From positions 124,001 to 188,000 of the forward strand of contig JAQYDN010000001.1 of assembly GCA_028724185.1 (NCBI GenBank): DNA of 64,000 nt. Direction: 5' to 3'. Below, piece by piece: positions 1 through 9,564 of this stretch (the first letter of the stretch is position 1; each line of letters starts with the position of its first letter). The DNA comes from Bacillota bacterium (lineage in GTDB: Bacteria; Bacillota; Clostridia; Tissierellales; Peptoniphilaceae). A program made the translations under genes and the position numbers. The notes beneath the pieces were generated by a model, which saw nothing but the letters and a program-made list of their open reading frames with translations, was not told the DNA's origin and did no database searches.

Positions 1-2
1 TC

Positions 3-2681
3 GTTCAAGACACCGTCGACGAACTCAACGCAGAAGGACAAAAGACCGGTTACCTGCAAGTTCACCTCTTCCGTCCCTTCTCCAAGAAGCACTTCTTAGA
101 TGCTCTTCCGAAGACGGTTAAACGCATCGCCGTCATCGACCGTACGAAGGAACCCGGCGCAAGAGATCCGCTTTACTTGGACGTATCCGGCGCACTCAAC
201 AACATGGAAGATGCCCCCGAAATTTACGGCGGACGTTACGGTCTTTCCTCCAAAAACGTCGACCACGCACAAATTAAGGCCATCTTCGACAACATCATGC
301 AAAACGAAGCAAAAGACGACTTCACCGTAGGTATCGTCGACGACGTCACCTATCGTTCTCTTCCGGTCGATCACAGCTTCAACATCGAAAACCCGAAGAT
401 CATCAACTGCAAATTCTGGGGTCTCGGCGGCGACGGTACGGTCGGTGCCAACAAAAACTCCATCAAGATCATCGGCGACAACACCGACATGTACGTTCAA
501 GCTTACTTCGAATACGACGCGAAGAAGACCGGCGGTATTACCAAGTCCAACTTGCGCTTCGGTCACGAGCCGATCAGAAACTCCAACACCGTTACCCACG
601 GCGACTTCATCGCATGCCATAACCAAAGTTATATGACCCGTTACGACATCGTCGACGAAGTTCGTCCGGGCGGCGTATTCCTGTTGAACACCACCTGGGA
701 TGACGAAACCTTGGAAGACCGTCTCCCGAACAAGGTTAAGAAATACATCGCAGACAACGACATCCAGTTCTACACCATCAACGCCGTATCTCTCGCAGAA
801 GACATCGGCCTCGGACGTCGTACCAACACGATCTTGCAATCGGCATTCTTCAAGCTCGCCGAAATCATCCCGATGGATGAAGCAGAACGCCTCATGAAGG
901 AATTCGCTAAGAAATCCTACTCCCACAAGGGCGATAAGATCGTCAACATGAACTATCAAGCAATCGAAAGCGGTTACAAGAACATCCACAAGGTCGACGT
1001 ACCCGAGTCCTGGAAAGACCTCGAAATTCCCGAACCCGAAGTCGATCCGACCTTAAGCGACTACGTACGCAACATGATGCTTCCCATCACGGAACTTCAC
1101 GGCGACGATCTTCCCGTATCCGCATTCAAGGGCTACGAATCCGGCTACATCCCCTTGGGAACGTCCAAATACGAAAAACGCGGTATCGCCGTTCACGTAC
1201 CCCGTTGGCAACCGGACAACTGTATCCAATGTAACCAATGTTCGTTCGTTTGCCCCCACGCAGCTATTCGTCCGTTCCTCTTAAACGACGAAGAAGTTAA
1301 GAACAAACCCGAAAACTTCCGCTCGATCCCCGCAAAAGGTCTCAAGGGCGCAGATTACGAATTCGCCATCCAAGTCGACCCGCTCGACTGTACGGGATGC
1401 GGCAACTGTGTCCAAACCTGCCCGGCTAAGGAAAAAGCGCTCGTCTTCGAAGATTTGGAAACGCAACTTCCCGAACAGGAAAACTGGACGTATGCTATGA
1501 GCTTGTCTCATAAGGAAAACCCGATGAACAAGTTCTCGATCAAGGGTAGCCAGTTCGAACAACCGCTCCTCGAATTCTCGGGTGCTTGTGCAGGATGTTC
1601 CGAATCTCCCTACGCAAAACTCTTGACGCAACTGTTCGGCGACAGAATGTACATCGCCAATGCAACCGGTTGTTCTCAAGCTTGGGGCTGTGCATTCCCG
1701 ATCGCACCGTATACGACCAACTACCAAGGATTCGGTCCGGCATGGTCCAACCTGTTGTTCGAAAACAACGCCGAATTCTGCTTGGGTATGTACCTCGCAA
1801 ACGGTCAACAACGTGAAAAAGTCACGATGGAACTCGAAAAAGTTAACGACGCCATCACCGATGCCGACGCTAAGAAGGCATTCAAAGAATGGCTCGACAA
1901 CTACAACGTCGGCGAAGGCACGAGAGAGCGCAGCGACGCCGTTATCGAAGCACTCGAACGCTTAGACCTCGACGGCGAAGCATTAGAAGCTAGAAACTAC
2001 GTCCTCGACCACAAGGAACAACTCACGAAGAAATCCTTCTGGATGTACGGTGGCGACGGCTGGGCATACGACATCGGCTACGGCGGACTCGACCACGTCC
2101 TCGCAACGGGCGCAGACTTAAACGTCCTCGTCGTCGACAACGAGCTTTACGCAAACACCGGTGGACAATCCTCGAAGGCTACCCCGAAGGGTGCTGTCGT
2201 ACAATTCGCCGCTGCAGGTAAGAAGACCGCTAAGAAAGACCTCGGTCTCTTGGCTATGTCCTACCGCGACATCTACGTCGCAAAAGTTGCTCTCGGCGCG
2301 AACATGAACCACCTCATCAAGATCATTAAAGAAGCCGAAGCTTACAACGGACCTTCCCTCATCGTCGCTTACTCGCCCTGTATCAACCACGGTATTACCA
2401 AGGGTATGGCATATGCGACCAAACAACAAAAAGAAGCCGTTGAGTCCAACTACTGGCAACTGTACCACTACAACCCCGAACTCATCGCTAAGGGCGAAAA
2501 CCCCTTCATCATGGATTCCAAGGAACCGACCAAGTCTTATCGCGAATTCCTGATGAGCGAAAACCGCTACGCATCCTTGTTGCGTCGCTCGCCCGAAGAA
2601 GGCGAAGAGCTTCTGGACGCATCCGAAGAAGATGCAAGACAAACCTACAAACGCTACAAAGAGCTCGCAGAAGATAACTAA
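3..2681 (+). CDS. nifJ: Pyruvate:ferredoxin (flavodoxin) oxidoreductase, C-terminal part, 5' truncated by window edge
   Basis: Frame 3 is open from base 3; two CxxCxxCxxxCP ferredoxin motifs (CIQCNQCSFVCP, CTGCGNCVQTCP), TPP domain GDGWAYDIGYGGLDH, SPCINHGI; typical PFOR C-terminus. Confidence 0.95.
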   Translation, partial: VQDTVDELNAEGQKTGYLQVHLFRPFSKKHFLDALPKTVKRIAVIDRTKEPGARDPLYLDVSGALNNMEDAPEIYGGRYGLSSKNVDHAQIKAIFDNIMQNEAKDDFTVGIVDDVTYRSLPVDHSFNIENPKIINCKFWGLGGDGTVGANKNSIKIIGDNTDMYVQAYFEYDAKKTGGITKSNLRFGHEPIRNSNTVTHGDFIACHNQSYMTRYDIVDEVRPGGVFLLNTTWDDETLEDRLPNKVKKYIADNDIQFYTINAVSLAEDIGLGRRTNTILQSAFFKLAEIIPMDEAERLMKEFAKKSYSHKGDKIVNMNYQAIESGYKNIHKVDVPESWKDLEIPEPEVDPTLSDYVRNMMLPITELHGDDLPVSAFKGYESGYIPLGTSKYEKRGIAVHVPRWQPDNCIQCNQCSFVCPHAAIRPFLLNDEEVKNKPENFRSIPAKGLKGADYEFAIQVDPLDCTGCGNCVQTCPAKEKALVFEDLETQLPEQENWTYAMSLSHKENPMNKFSIKGSQFEQPLLEFSGACAGCSESPYAKLLTQLFGDRMYIANATGCSQAWGCAFPIAPYTTNYQGFGPAWSNLLFENNAEFCLGMYLANGQQREKVTMELEKVNDAITDADAKKAFKEWLDNYNVGEGTRERSDAVIEALERLDLDGEALEARNYVLDHKEQLTKKSFWMYGGDGWAYDIGYGGLDHVLATGADLNVLVVDNELYANTGGQSSKATPKGAVVQFAAAGKKTAKKDLGLLAMSYRDIYVAKVALGANMNHLIKIIKEAEAYNGPSLIVAYSPCINHGITKGMAYATKQQKEAVESNYWQLYHYNPELIAKGENPFIMDSKEPTKSYREFLMSENRYASLLRRSPEEGEELLDASEEDARQTYKRYKELAEDN

Positions 2682-2730
2682 ATCGACGATCGCGCTCGGC
2701 GTTTAAAACAAAAATCCGTGCATGAGCACG

Positions 2731-2762
2731 AAAAAACCCCCGGCTAAGCCGGGGGTTTTCTT
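2731..2762 (+). terminator. Rho-independent terminator after nifJ
   Basis: CCCCCGGCTAAGCCGGGGG followed by TTTTC. Confidence 0.9.
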
Positions 2763-2832
2763 ATTCTCTCTTTCATTGAAGACACAAAAAGCGACATGGT
2801 ACCATGCCGCTTTTTTCATGCATCGACAGAAA

Positions 2833-3780
2833 TTATTCGTCCATCTCCCAACGCGGGTCCTTTAAGAAGGCGCGACCCACGCCGATCAGATCGGCCTTCC
2901 CTTCTTTTAACAATCGCTCGGCGTCCGCACACGTCTTAACACCGCCGGTTAAGAGCACGGGCGTCTCGACTTCTTTTTTAACCGCCTCGGTAAGATCCGA
3001 AAACCACCCCGGCTCGTCGTGTCCGGGACGCGTAAAGCCGTTCATACCGCCGGTCATATCGATAAGAGACGCCCCCGCCTCCTCAAAGCGCTTCGCCGCC
3101 GAGACGCCGTCTGAGATCGCGGTACCGCCCTCTTCGAAATCGAGGCCGCCGATGCGCACGGCGACGGGAAAGTTCCCGACCGCTTCCTTGATGGCGCAAA
3201 AGACCTCCAGCGGATAGAGGAGCCGGTCCTCTCCGTACTCGTCGCTTCGCTTATTGGCGAGAGGTGAGAGAAACTGATTTAAGAGATAACCGTGTGCCAC
3301 GTGCAACTCGACTCCGTCGTATCCGGCCCTCTGCGCGCGGAGCGCCGCCGAGACAAACGCGTCCTTCACCCGAAGCATATCCTCCGCCGTCATCTCGCGC
3401 ACGCCCGCTTCCGCCGAGGGGCCTATCGGTTCGCCGTCGATGCTCTCCGGCTTGACCTTTCTCCCGGCGTGATTGATCTGTACAAACACCTTAAAGTCGC
3501 GCGACGCGCTCCGCATCGCATCGAGCAGGCGCTTATGTCCCTCCACGTCCTCATCTCGAGCGAGCGACATCTGCTTCGGCGACGCCTTGCCGATGCGCTC
3601 GACGTAATTATGCTCCACGATATAGAGCCCGAAGTGAGGATTTTCCGCGTGTTTCTTGTAAAATTCGATCGTCGAATCTTCGATCCGTCCATCCTCGGAT
3701 CCCTCCGAGGCCATCGGCGGCATCACGATGCGCGAAGGAATGCGCACGCCGACGTCGATCGATTGTCTTATTCGTTCCAT
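2833..3780 (-). CDS. NADH:flavin oxidoreductase, Old Yellow Enzyme family
   Basis: RIVMPPMA start, [38 protein letters not shown]-like motif, [13 protein letters not shown]. Confidence 0.9.
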   Translation of the reverse strand: [315 protein letters not shown]

Positions 3781-4024
3781 ATCTTCTCCTTTCCTACTAT
3801 TTTTCTCGTCATATCACTTATACCCAATCAAAAAGGACCGGCACGGGCCGATCCTCTTTTTTCCCTTTATTTCCTCTTTATCAGCCAGTGAGAAATCTAA
3901 TAAAAACCCGGCTCCTTTTTTATTTCTCCGCCGACACATCAACGTTTAGATAAAAAATGTCGCTATTCATGTATCGTCGTAAGGCGATCATTCAAGTATT
4001 AAAATAAGGCCATAAGCATCCGAA

Positions 4025-4040
4025 TTTGATCTATATCACA
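4025..4040. promoter_or_regulatory. CRP/FNR-like site TTTGA-TCTATA-TCACA
   Basis: 9/10 match to TGTGA-N6-TCACA; also reads as TTGAT-N4-ATCAC. Confidence 0.4.
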
Positions 4041-4085
4041 TGTAAATTAAAAGTTTTGAAGAAATCCTTTTATCGCTTCAAATTA

Positions 4086-4114
4086 TTGACATGATAAAGT
4101 AAGGACAATATAAT
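4086..4114 (+). promoter_or_regulatory. Consensus sigma-A promoter TTGACA-N17-TATAAT
   Basis: Perfect -35 and -10 hexamers with 17-bp spacer. Confidence 0.85.
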
Positions 4115-4151
4115 TTTATTAAAATTATTTGCTTCATGATGGAGGTAGATC

Positions 4152-4202
4152 ATGATTCACTTTCATTTAAATAGGTACAAGAATGGAGATACCGTTATTT
4201 AA
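4152..4202 (+). CDS. Candidate 16-aa small ORF/leader peptide MIHFHLNRYKNGDTVI
   Basis: GGAGG at 4141 six nt before ATG, downstream of a perfect promoter. Confidence 0.4.
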   Translation: MIHFHLNRYKNGDTVI

Positions 4203-4256
4203 GAAGAAAAGATTGATAGAGCGTTAAATAGGAGGACGAGCAAGGAGTGATACAAC

Positions 4257-4649
4257 GTGAAAACTATGAAACGACTTATTATTTTTATCATTCTCATAGC
4301 GATGCCCTATCTCATGCAAGCGATGCAACCTGATTGGGATCCGATGGCGTGGGAGAATTTTTCCGCCGTCGTCGCGAACAGTTGGCTCTTTAAGCTTGTC
4401 GCCCTTTTCGTCTCAGGTCTCCTCGGCTATCTGTTAATTCACGATATGACCCGTCGGGAAAGGTTCTATTGGGGCATCGGAATACTCATCTTGGTCGCGT
4501 GTTGTCATCTTCTCGCCATATTAAATAACAACTGGGTGCTTCGCTATATTGGAAATTCACCCCATGCCACGACCACGATCACGTTTCTCGCTGCCCTTCT
4601 GTTGGCCGACGGGTTCGAACGTCGGCCTCGGAAAAAGAATAAAATTTAA
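4257..4649 (+). CDS. Hypothetical integral membrane protein (about 3 TM)
   Basis: GTG start with AAGGAG; hydrophobic segments; own promoter and terminator. Confidence 0.7.
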   Translation: MKTMKRLIIFIILIAMPYLMQAMQPDWDPMAWENFSAVVANSWLFKLVALFVSGLLGYLLIHDMTRRERFYWGIGILILVACCHLLAILNNNWVLRYIGNSPHATTTITFLAALLLADGFERRPRKKNKI

Positions 4650-4679
4650 ACAATACAAAGGTTCCACGTCAACTCTTGA

Positions 4680-4707
4680 GAGTCTAGTGAAAACTAGACT
4701 CTTTTTT
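4680..4707 (+). terminator. Rho-independent terminator
   Basis: GAGTCTAGT-GAAA-ACTAGACTC-TTTTTT. Confidence 0.9.
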
Positions 4708-4711
4708 ATTG

Positions 4712-4753
4712 AAAAAAACATCCGTTGAAGATGCTACTCCCCAACGGATGTTT
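4712..4753 (-). terminator. Rho-independent terminator for minus-strand stalk-domain gene
   Basis: Minus strand AAACATCCGTTG...CAACGGATGTTTTTTT. Confidence 0.85.
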
Positions 4754-4760
4754 AGCGTCT

Positions 4761-5540
4761 TTATTGTCTCACCTCGACCGTCATTAAAATATCGTCGATA
4801 AGATCATACGCCTTCTCAAAGTTTGACTTCAGCGTCTCGTCTTGAATATCCGCCGGATCTCCGCGGAAGTCCGCGCCGTAATAGACGCCGTCTCGATATG
4901 CCAAGATCACGGGATGATTATTCCACGCCGTCCTCGGGTTTTTGACCGCGGAGAGCGAGAAGAGAAATCCGTCGCCACCGGCGTCGTCATTCGACTTTTC
5001 ATAGAAACAGAGCCTGTTTCCCACGAGTCTGTAGACGATGTTCGCATCCTTCGGCAAGGCAAAGGACATGCCGACGTCCTCGACGTCGATTCGCTCGCCC
5101 GCGGGTACGTCTTTTTTCGGATATTGTCCGACCGTGACGATGCGCGTAGTCGGCACCCACTCGACGGGAAGTCCCGTCGCTTTGCCTAAGTAACGCGCCG
5201 GAATAAAGGTGCGGTTTTTCTCGAGATAAGGTGCCACATCCATCGCCACGTCCTTGCCGCCGGAGCGATAAGATTTCTTGCCGATCGTCATCGCGACGGC
5301 CTCTTTGCCCTTTGTCAAGGTGACTTCTTTTTTCGCCCGATCCCACGTCACCGTGTAACCCAATTCTTCGGTCACCGCGCGCAGGGGAAGAAACGTCCGG
5401 TCGTGGCGAATGACGGGCGCCGCATCCTCTACCAAAAGTTCTCTGCCGTTGACGTAAACCTCGATCGGGTCGGGCCCCTTTGCGAGAACCGCCGAGGGAA
5501 TAAGTAATAAGCACAATACCCATGCCGCCATCTTTTTCAT
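4761..5540 (-). CDS. Secreted copper amine oxidase N-terminal (stalk) domain protein
   Basis: Signal peptide MKKMAAWVLCLLLIPSAVLA after AGGAGG; repeats VNGRELLVEDAAPVIRHDRTFLPLRAVTEELGYTVTWD / RTFIPARYLGKATG. Confidence 0.85.
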   Translation of the reverse strand: MKKMAAWVLCLLLIPSAVLAKGPDPIEVYVNGRELLVEDAAPVIRHDRTFLPLRAVTEELGYTVTWDRAKKEVTLTKGKEAVAMTIGKKSYRSGGKDVAMDVAPYLEKNRTFIPARYLGKATGLPVEWVPTTRIVTVGQYPKKDVPAGERIDVEDVGMSFALPKDANIVYRLVGNRLCFYEKSNDDAGGDGFLFSLSAVKNPRTAWNNHPVILAYRDGVYYGADFRGDPADIQDETLKSNFEKAYDLIDDILMTVEVRQ

Positions 5541-5672
5541 AAAGACCTCCTTTTTCTCTTTCATGCGGTAAAGGTTTTCTCGTGTTTCCATTATACTCCC
5601 CCTCGTCGCGCGTTCAATAAGCAATGTCAATCATTTGCATTTTTTCGCGCACGCTCGCTCCGGATGCCTCGC

Positions 5673-6863
5673 CTACAGCATGTAGCTTCGGCTCAAGGGG
5701 CGCTCGTTGTCGGTTCCCTTCTCGATCAGATATTGACAGACGTCGAGTTTCCCGGCCTCGAAGATCGCCGCACACGCGTTCAAATAGATATCCCACATGC
5801 GCATAAACTTCTCGCCCATCATCTCTTCGAGGACGTCCCAATGCGCGTGAAAGCGCTCTGCCCACGCCTCGAGCGTCAACTGGTAGTGGCGCCTCAAACT
5901 CTCCATATCGATTAAGTGCAGGCGGAGCTTGTCGATCGGCGTGACGATCTCGGCGATGGCGGGAATGTAGCCGCCGGGGAAGATGTATTTATTTAAGAAC
6001 GAATTCCGACCCATGTCGGGGTCGTCCGGATCGCGCTGACCGCTGATGCCGTGAATTAAAGCGAGTCCCCGATCCGCCATCAAATCGTCGATATTTTTGA
6101 AGTATTCGGGGATGTCTTCTTTTCCGACGTGTTCGAACATGCCGACGCTCACGATCTTGTCGTAGTGCCGTCCCTCGGCCACGAGGTCGCGATAATCCGT
6201 TAAGAAGACCTGTACCCGATCTTCGAGTCCCTTTTCCTTAATGCGTTGATCCGCCAGGGTCTTTTGCTCCTCGCTCAGCGTACAGCCGTAGGCTTTGATC
6301 GGATAGGTCTCGGCAGCCCGTATGATGAGGTTCCCCCATCCACAACCGATATCGAGCAGCGTCTCCCCTTCTTTTAAGCGCAATTTCTTGAGGATGTGGT
6401 CGATCTTTTGCTCCTGCGCCTGCTCGAGCGAATCGTCTTCGCTTAAAAAATACGCACACGAATAAGTCATGCTCTCGTCGAGCCAGTAGCGATAAAAGTC
6501 GTTTCCGATGTCGTAGTGAAACGCGATGTCCTCTTTCGTCGCATTTTTTCCGTGACCTTGCAAAAATTTAAGCATCTTAAACTTTTTGCTCTCCATAAAG
6601 CTCTCGTCGTTGGCGAATAGAGAACACATGAGTTCTTGAATCGAACCGTCGATTTCGATGTCGCCGTCCATATACGCCTCTGCCAAAGTCAGGGAAAAAT
6701 CCTTTCTCGCCTTGCCGAGGTCGATCGGTTTTTTAAATGTAATGACGACGCGAGGTTCCTCTTTTGAATTTCTCGACGTCGAACCGTCCCAATAGCGCAT
6801 TTCCGCGGGAATGAGAATGGACTCGCGCAAAACGGAATCGTAGAGTTTTACCATCGACTTCAT
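5673..6863 (-). CDS. cfa: Cyclopropane-fatty-acyl-phospholipid synthase / class I SAM methyltransferase
   Basis: FHYDIGNDFYRYWLDESMTYSCAYF, LLDIGCGWGNLIIRAAE, VSVGMFEHVGK, KYIFPGGYIPAIAEI. Confidence 0.9.
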   Translation of the reverse strand: MKSMVKLYDSVLRESILIPAEMRYWDGSTSRNSKEEPRVVITFKKPIDLGKARKDFSLTLAEAYMDGDIEIDGSIQELMCSLFANDESFMESKKFKMLKFLQGHGKNATKEDIAFHYDIGNDFYRYWLDESMTYSCAYFLSEDDSLEQAQEQKIDHILKKLRLKEGETLLDIGCGWGNLIIRAAETYPIKAYGCTLSEEQKTLADQRIKEKGLEDRVQVFLTDYRDLVAEGRHYDKIVSVGMFEHVGKEDIPEYFKNIDDLMADRGLALIHGISGQRDPDDPDMGRNSFLNKYIFPGGYIPAIAEIVTPIDKLRLHLIDMESLRRHYQLTLEAWAERFHAHWDVLEEMMGEKFMRMWDIYLNACAAIFEAGKLDVCQYLIEKGTDNERPLSRSYML

Positions 6864-6913
6864 TAATTGCCCCTCTCTTCCTTATCATTTCCTATTATTT
6901 TATTGACATGAAT

Positions 6914-6939
6914 AAAAAGCACCCTCGCGAGTGCTTTTT
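6914..6939 (-). terminator. Rho-independent terminator downstream of rubredoxin (bidirectional shape)
   Basis: AAAAAGCAC-CCTCGCGA-GTGCTTTTT. Confidence 0.8.
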
Positions 6940-6940
6940 A

Positions 6941-7123
6941 TTATTTTTCGTCTTCTACCTTGACAAACATCCACTTCGTCGCGCCGCACTCGGGACATGT
7001 CCAATCTTCCGGCAATTCATCGAAGGGAATACCCGCTTCGATTCCGAAATCCGGCACGCCTTTCGACGGGTCGTAGATGAATCCGCAAACCTTACATTTG
7101 TAAACGGTCATATCTTTAGCCAT
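6941..7123 (-). CDS. Rubredoxin
   Basis: YKCKVCGFIYDPSKG...LPEDWTCPECGATKWMF: both CxxCG motifs. Confidence 0.97.
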   Translation of the reverse strand: MAKDMTVYKCKVCGFIYDPSKGVPDFGIEAGIPFDELPEDWTCPECGATKWMFVKVEDEK

Positions 7124-7162
7124 CGTTCGCCTCCTTTTTTTCCATTACTTAACGTATACCCA

Positions 7163-7179
7163 TGTGACGTTTGATCACA
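7163..7179. promoter_or_regulatory. TGTGA-N7-TCACA palindrome upstream of rubredoxin
   Basis: TGTGACGTTTGATCACA, about 40 bp upstream of the minus-strand start. Confidence 0.3.
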
Positions 7180-7246
7180 CAGTGGGGCGGAATATCCATC
7201 CGTTTTTATTTCGAAAAGCGCCACACAGGGCGATAAAACGGCCGTG

Positions 7247-7573
7247 CTATCCTCGGTCGAGCGGGCCGCGATAAGCCATCATGCCGCCCGCGACATTGAC
7301 GCAATGAAACCCCTCGCTCTTTAAATAGCGACACGCTTTTAAGCTTCGGTTGCCCGAACGACAGACGACATAAATCGTCGCATCTCTCGGCAACTCGCTC
7401 GCCCGCTCGGGAAGATCGCCGAGGGGAATCTTATAGACTCCGGGGATCGTCCCCCGCGCAGTCTCTTCGGGTTCGCGGACATCCAATATAAACGGCTCGG
7501 ACAGATTCACCAGCTCGGCCATCGAAATCGAAGGAATGTCCGAGTCGCCTTTTTCTTTAAATAAGTGAAACAA
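7247..7573 (-). CDS. Rhodanese-like domain protein
   Basis: LDVREPEE...VVCRSGNRSLKACRYLKSEGF active-site loop CRSGNRS. Confidence 0.9.
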   Translation of the reverse strand: MFHLFKEKGDSDIPSISMAELVNLSEPFILDVREPEETARGTIPGVYKIPLGDLPERASELPRDATIYVVCRSGNRSLKACRYLKSEGFHCVNVAGGMMAYRGPLDRG

Positions 7574-7650
7574 ATGCTCGTCCCCTTTCTATCGTCGATT
7601 ATACGCCCTCGAACGCGAAGACTCAAACCGCCTTTGTAAAATTTCTTTAC

Positions 7651-7672
7651 TGACAAGACAATTATCTTGTCA
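7651..7672. promoter_or_regulatory. 22-bp palindromic operator, probable NiaR (YrxA/3H) site
   Basis: TGACAAGA-CAATTA-TCTTGTCA perfect 8-bp arms overlapping the -35 (TTGTCA) of the nad operon; niaR encoded in the operon. Confidence 0.75.
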
Positions 7673-7694
7673 TATGTCAAAACTATGGTATGAT
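7667..7694 (+). promoter_or_regulatory. nad operon promoter TTGTCA-N16-TATGAT
   Basis: Spacing and hexamers upstream of nadA. Confidence 0.7.
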
Positions 7695-7748
7695 AGTTTC
7701 TGTTAGCGACTTTCAGTCACTGCTTCACATAATCAAATCAATATAGGA

Positions 7749-8657
7749 TTGGAGATATTCATGGACTTACACACGTTAGATCAACTCAAGAAGGAAAAGG
7801 ACTGCATCCTCCTCGCCCACTACTACGTCGACGGGGACGTCCAGGCGGCCGCCGATTACGTCGGCGACTCGTTCACGCTCGCCAAGACCGCGACGCAGGT
7901 GGATGCCGAACACATCATCATGGCCGGCGTCCAATTTATGGGCGAAACGGTAAAAATTTTAAATCCCGATAAACACGTCTACCTCCCCGACCTCGAGGCG
8001 GACTGCCCCATGGCGCACATGGTCGATGTCGATAAGATCGAAGCCATGCGCGAAAAATACGACGATCTCGCCGTCGTCTGCTACGTCAACTCGACCGCTG
8101 AAATAAAGGCTCACTCCGACTACTGCTGTACCTCGTCGAATGCGGCCAAAATCGTCGCGGCCATCGACTCGAAGCACATCTTCTTTATCCCCGACGGCAA
8201 CTTGGGTCGAAACATTCAAAGCCAATTCCCCGATAAGGAATTTATCTTTAACGACGGCTGCTGCCCCGTCCACGACGAGATTTCCGCCGAAGAGATTAAA
8301 AGCCTGAAAGCGCAATATCCCGGCGCCCCCGTCTTCGTCCATCCCGAATGCAAACCCGAAGTACTCGCACTCGCCGACTACGCGGGAAGCACCAAGGGTA
8401 TCTTAAAGGCCGTCGCGGACTTCGACAAAGAAACCAATATCATCGTCACTGAAGAAGGGCTGTTGTGGGAACTCGAACAAACCTACCCGGGCAAGACCTT
8501 TGTCTTCCCCGACATGATCTGTGAAGATATGAAGAAAATCACGCTCGAGGAAGTCGTCGACATTCTTAACACGGGCAAAAACGAAATCGACGTCGATCCG
8601 AAACTCGCCGAACGCGCAAAAGTTCCGCTCGATCGCATGCTCGACATTTGCGGATAA
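7749..8657 (+). CDS. nadA: Quinolinate synthase A
   Basis: LAHYYVDGDVQAAADYVGDSFTLAK, GVQFMGETVKIL, CCTSSNA, PECKPEV. Confidence 0.96.
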   Translation: MEIFMDLHTLDQLKKEKDCILLAHYYVDGDVQAAADYVGDSFTLAKTATQVDAEHIIMAGVQFMGETVKILNPDKHVYLPDLEADCPMAHMVDVDKIEAMREKYDDLAVVCYVNSTAEIKAHSDYCCTSSNAAKIVAAIDSKHIFFIPDGNLGRNIQSQFPDKEFIFNDGCCPVHDEISAEEIKSLKAQYPGAPVFVHPECKPEVLALADYAGSTKGILKAVADFDKETNIIVTEEGLLWELEQTYPGKTFVFPDMICEDMKKITLEEVVDILNTGKNEIDVDPKLAERAKVPLDRMLDICG

Positions 8658-8706
8658 TGCCGCATTCCTATATATTTTTATATAGCGAAAAGAAAGGGGC
8701 TAAAGA

Positions 8707-9564
8707 ATGGTCGCACAACTTCACGATTTTTTAATCGATCGTTATCTTCTCGAAGCGTTAAGAGAGGACGTCAACGAGGAGGACGTCTCGACGAACGCCG
8801 TCATCGGCGACGAACGCGGACACGTCTTTTTGATCGCCAAGGAAGAGGGCGTCATCGCCGGACTCGGCGTCTTCGAAAGAGTGTTTACCTTGCTCGACGA
8901 ATCGATCGCCGTCGATCTCTTAAAAAAGGACGGCGACCACGTAAGCACGGGCGATACAGTCGCGACAATTCGCGGACCGATTAAGGTATTGCTCACCGGC
9001 GAACGCGTCGCGCTGAACTTTTTACAGCGCATGTCGGGCATCGCCACCTATACCGAAAAAATAGCGCGCGCCCTCGAAGGCACAAAGACCGACATCGTCG
9101 ACACGCGCAAGACCACGCCGAATTTCCGCATCTTCGAAAAATACGCGGTGCGCGTAGGCGGCGGAAAAAATCATCGCTATAATTTGACCGACGGCGTCAT
9201 GCTCAAAGATAACCACATCGCCGCGGCGGGGTCCGTCGAAAAAGCCGTGGCACTCGCCCGCGAATACGCTCCCTTCGTCCGAAAAATCGAAGTCGAAGTC
9301 GAGACCATAGACATGGTCGAAGAGGCCGTCGCCGCGAAAGCCGACATCATCATGCTCGATAATATGTCGCCCGAAGAGATCAAAGAGGCCGTCCGGATCA
9401 TCGACGGACGCGCGCTCATCGAGCTGTCCGGCAACATCGACGAAGCCAACATCGACGCCTACAAAGATTTAGGCGCAGACGTCATCTCGAGCGGCGCCCT
9501 GACTCACTCGGCTCCGGTCCTCGACCTGTCGATGAAAGGGCTGGTAGCCGATGACGCAGACTAA
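8707..9564 (+). CDS. nadC: Nicotinate-nucleotide diphosphorylase (carboxylating)
   Basis: ALNFLQRMSGIAT, DTRKTTPNFRIFEKYAVRVGGGKNHRYNLTDGVMLKDNH, IELSGNI. Confidence 0.96.
   Translation: MVAQLHDFLIDRYLLEALREDVNEEDVSTNAVIGDERGHVFLIAKEEGVIAGLGVFERVFTLLDESIAVDLLKKDGDHVSTGDTVATIRGPIKVLLTGERVALNFLQRMSGIATYTEKIARALEGTKTDIVDTRKTTPNFRIFEKYAVRVGGGKNHRYNLTDGVMLKDNHIAAAGSVEKAVALAREYAPFVRKIEVEVETIDMVEEAVAAKADIIMLDNMSPEEIKEAVRIIDGRALIELSGNIDEANIDAYKDLGADVISSGALTHSAPVLDLSMKGLVADDAD

Noticed and set aside
96-989. 297-aa minus-strand ORF
   Set aside because: Antisense shadow of nifJ; Val/Asp/Phe-rich translation produced by reverse-complementing GAC/GTC/GAA-rich codons
3292-3891. 199-aa plus-strand ORF
   Set aside because: Antisense to the OYE-family gene; composition not protein-like
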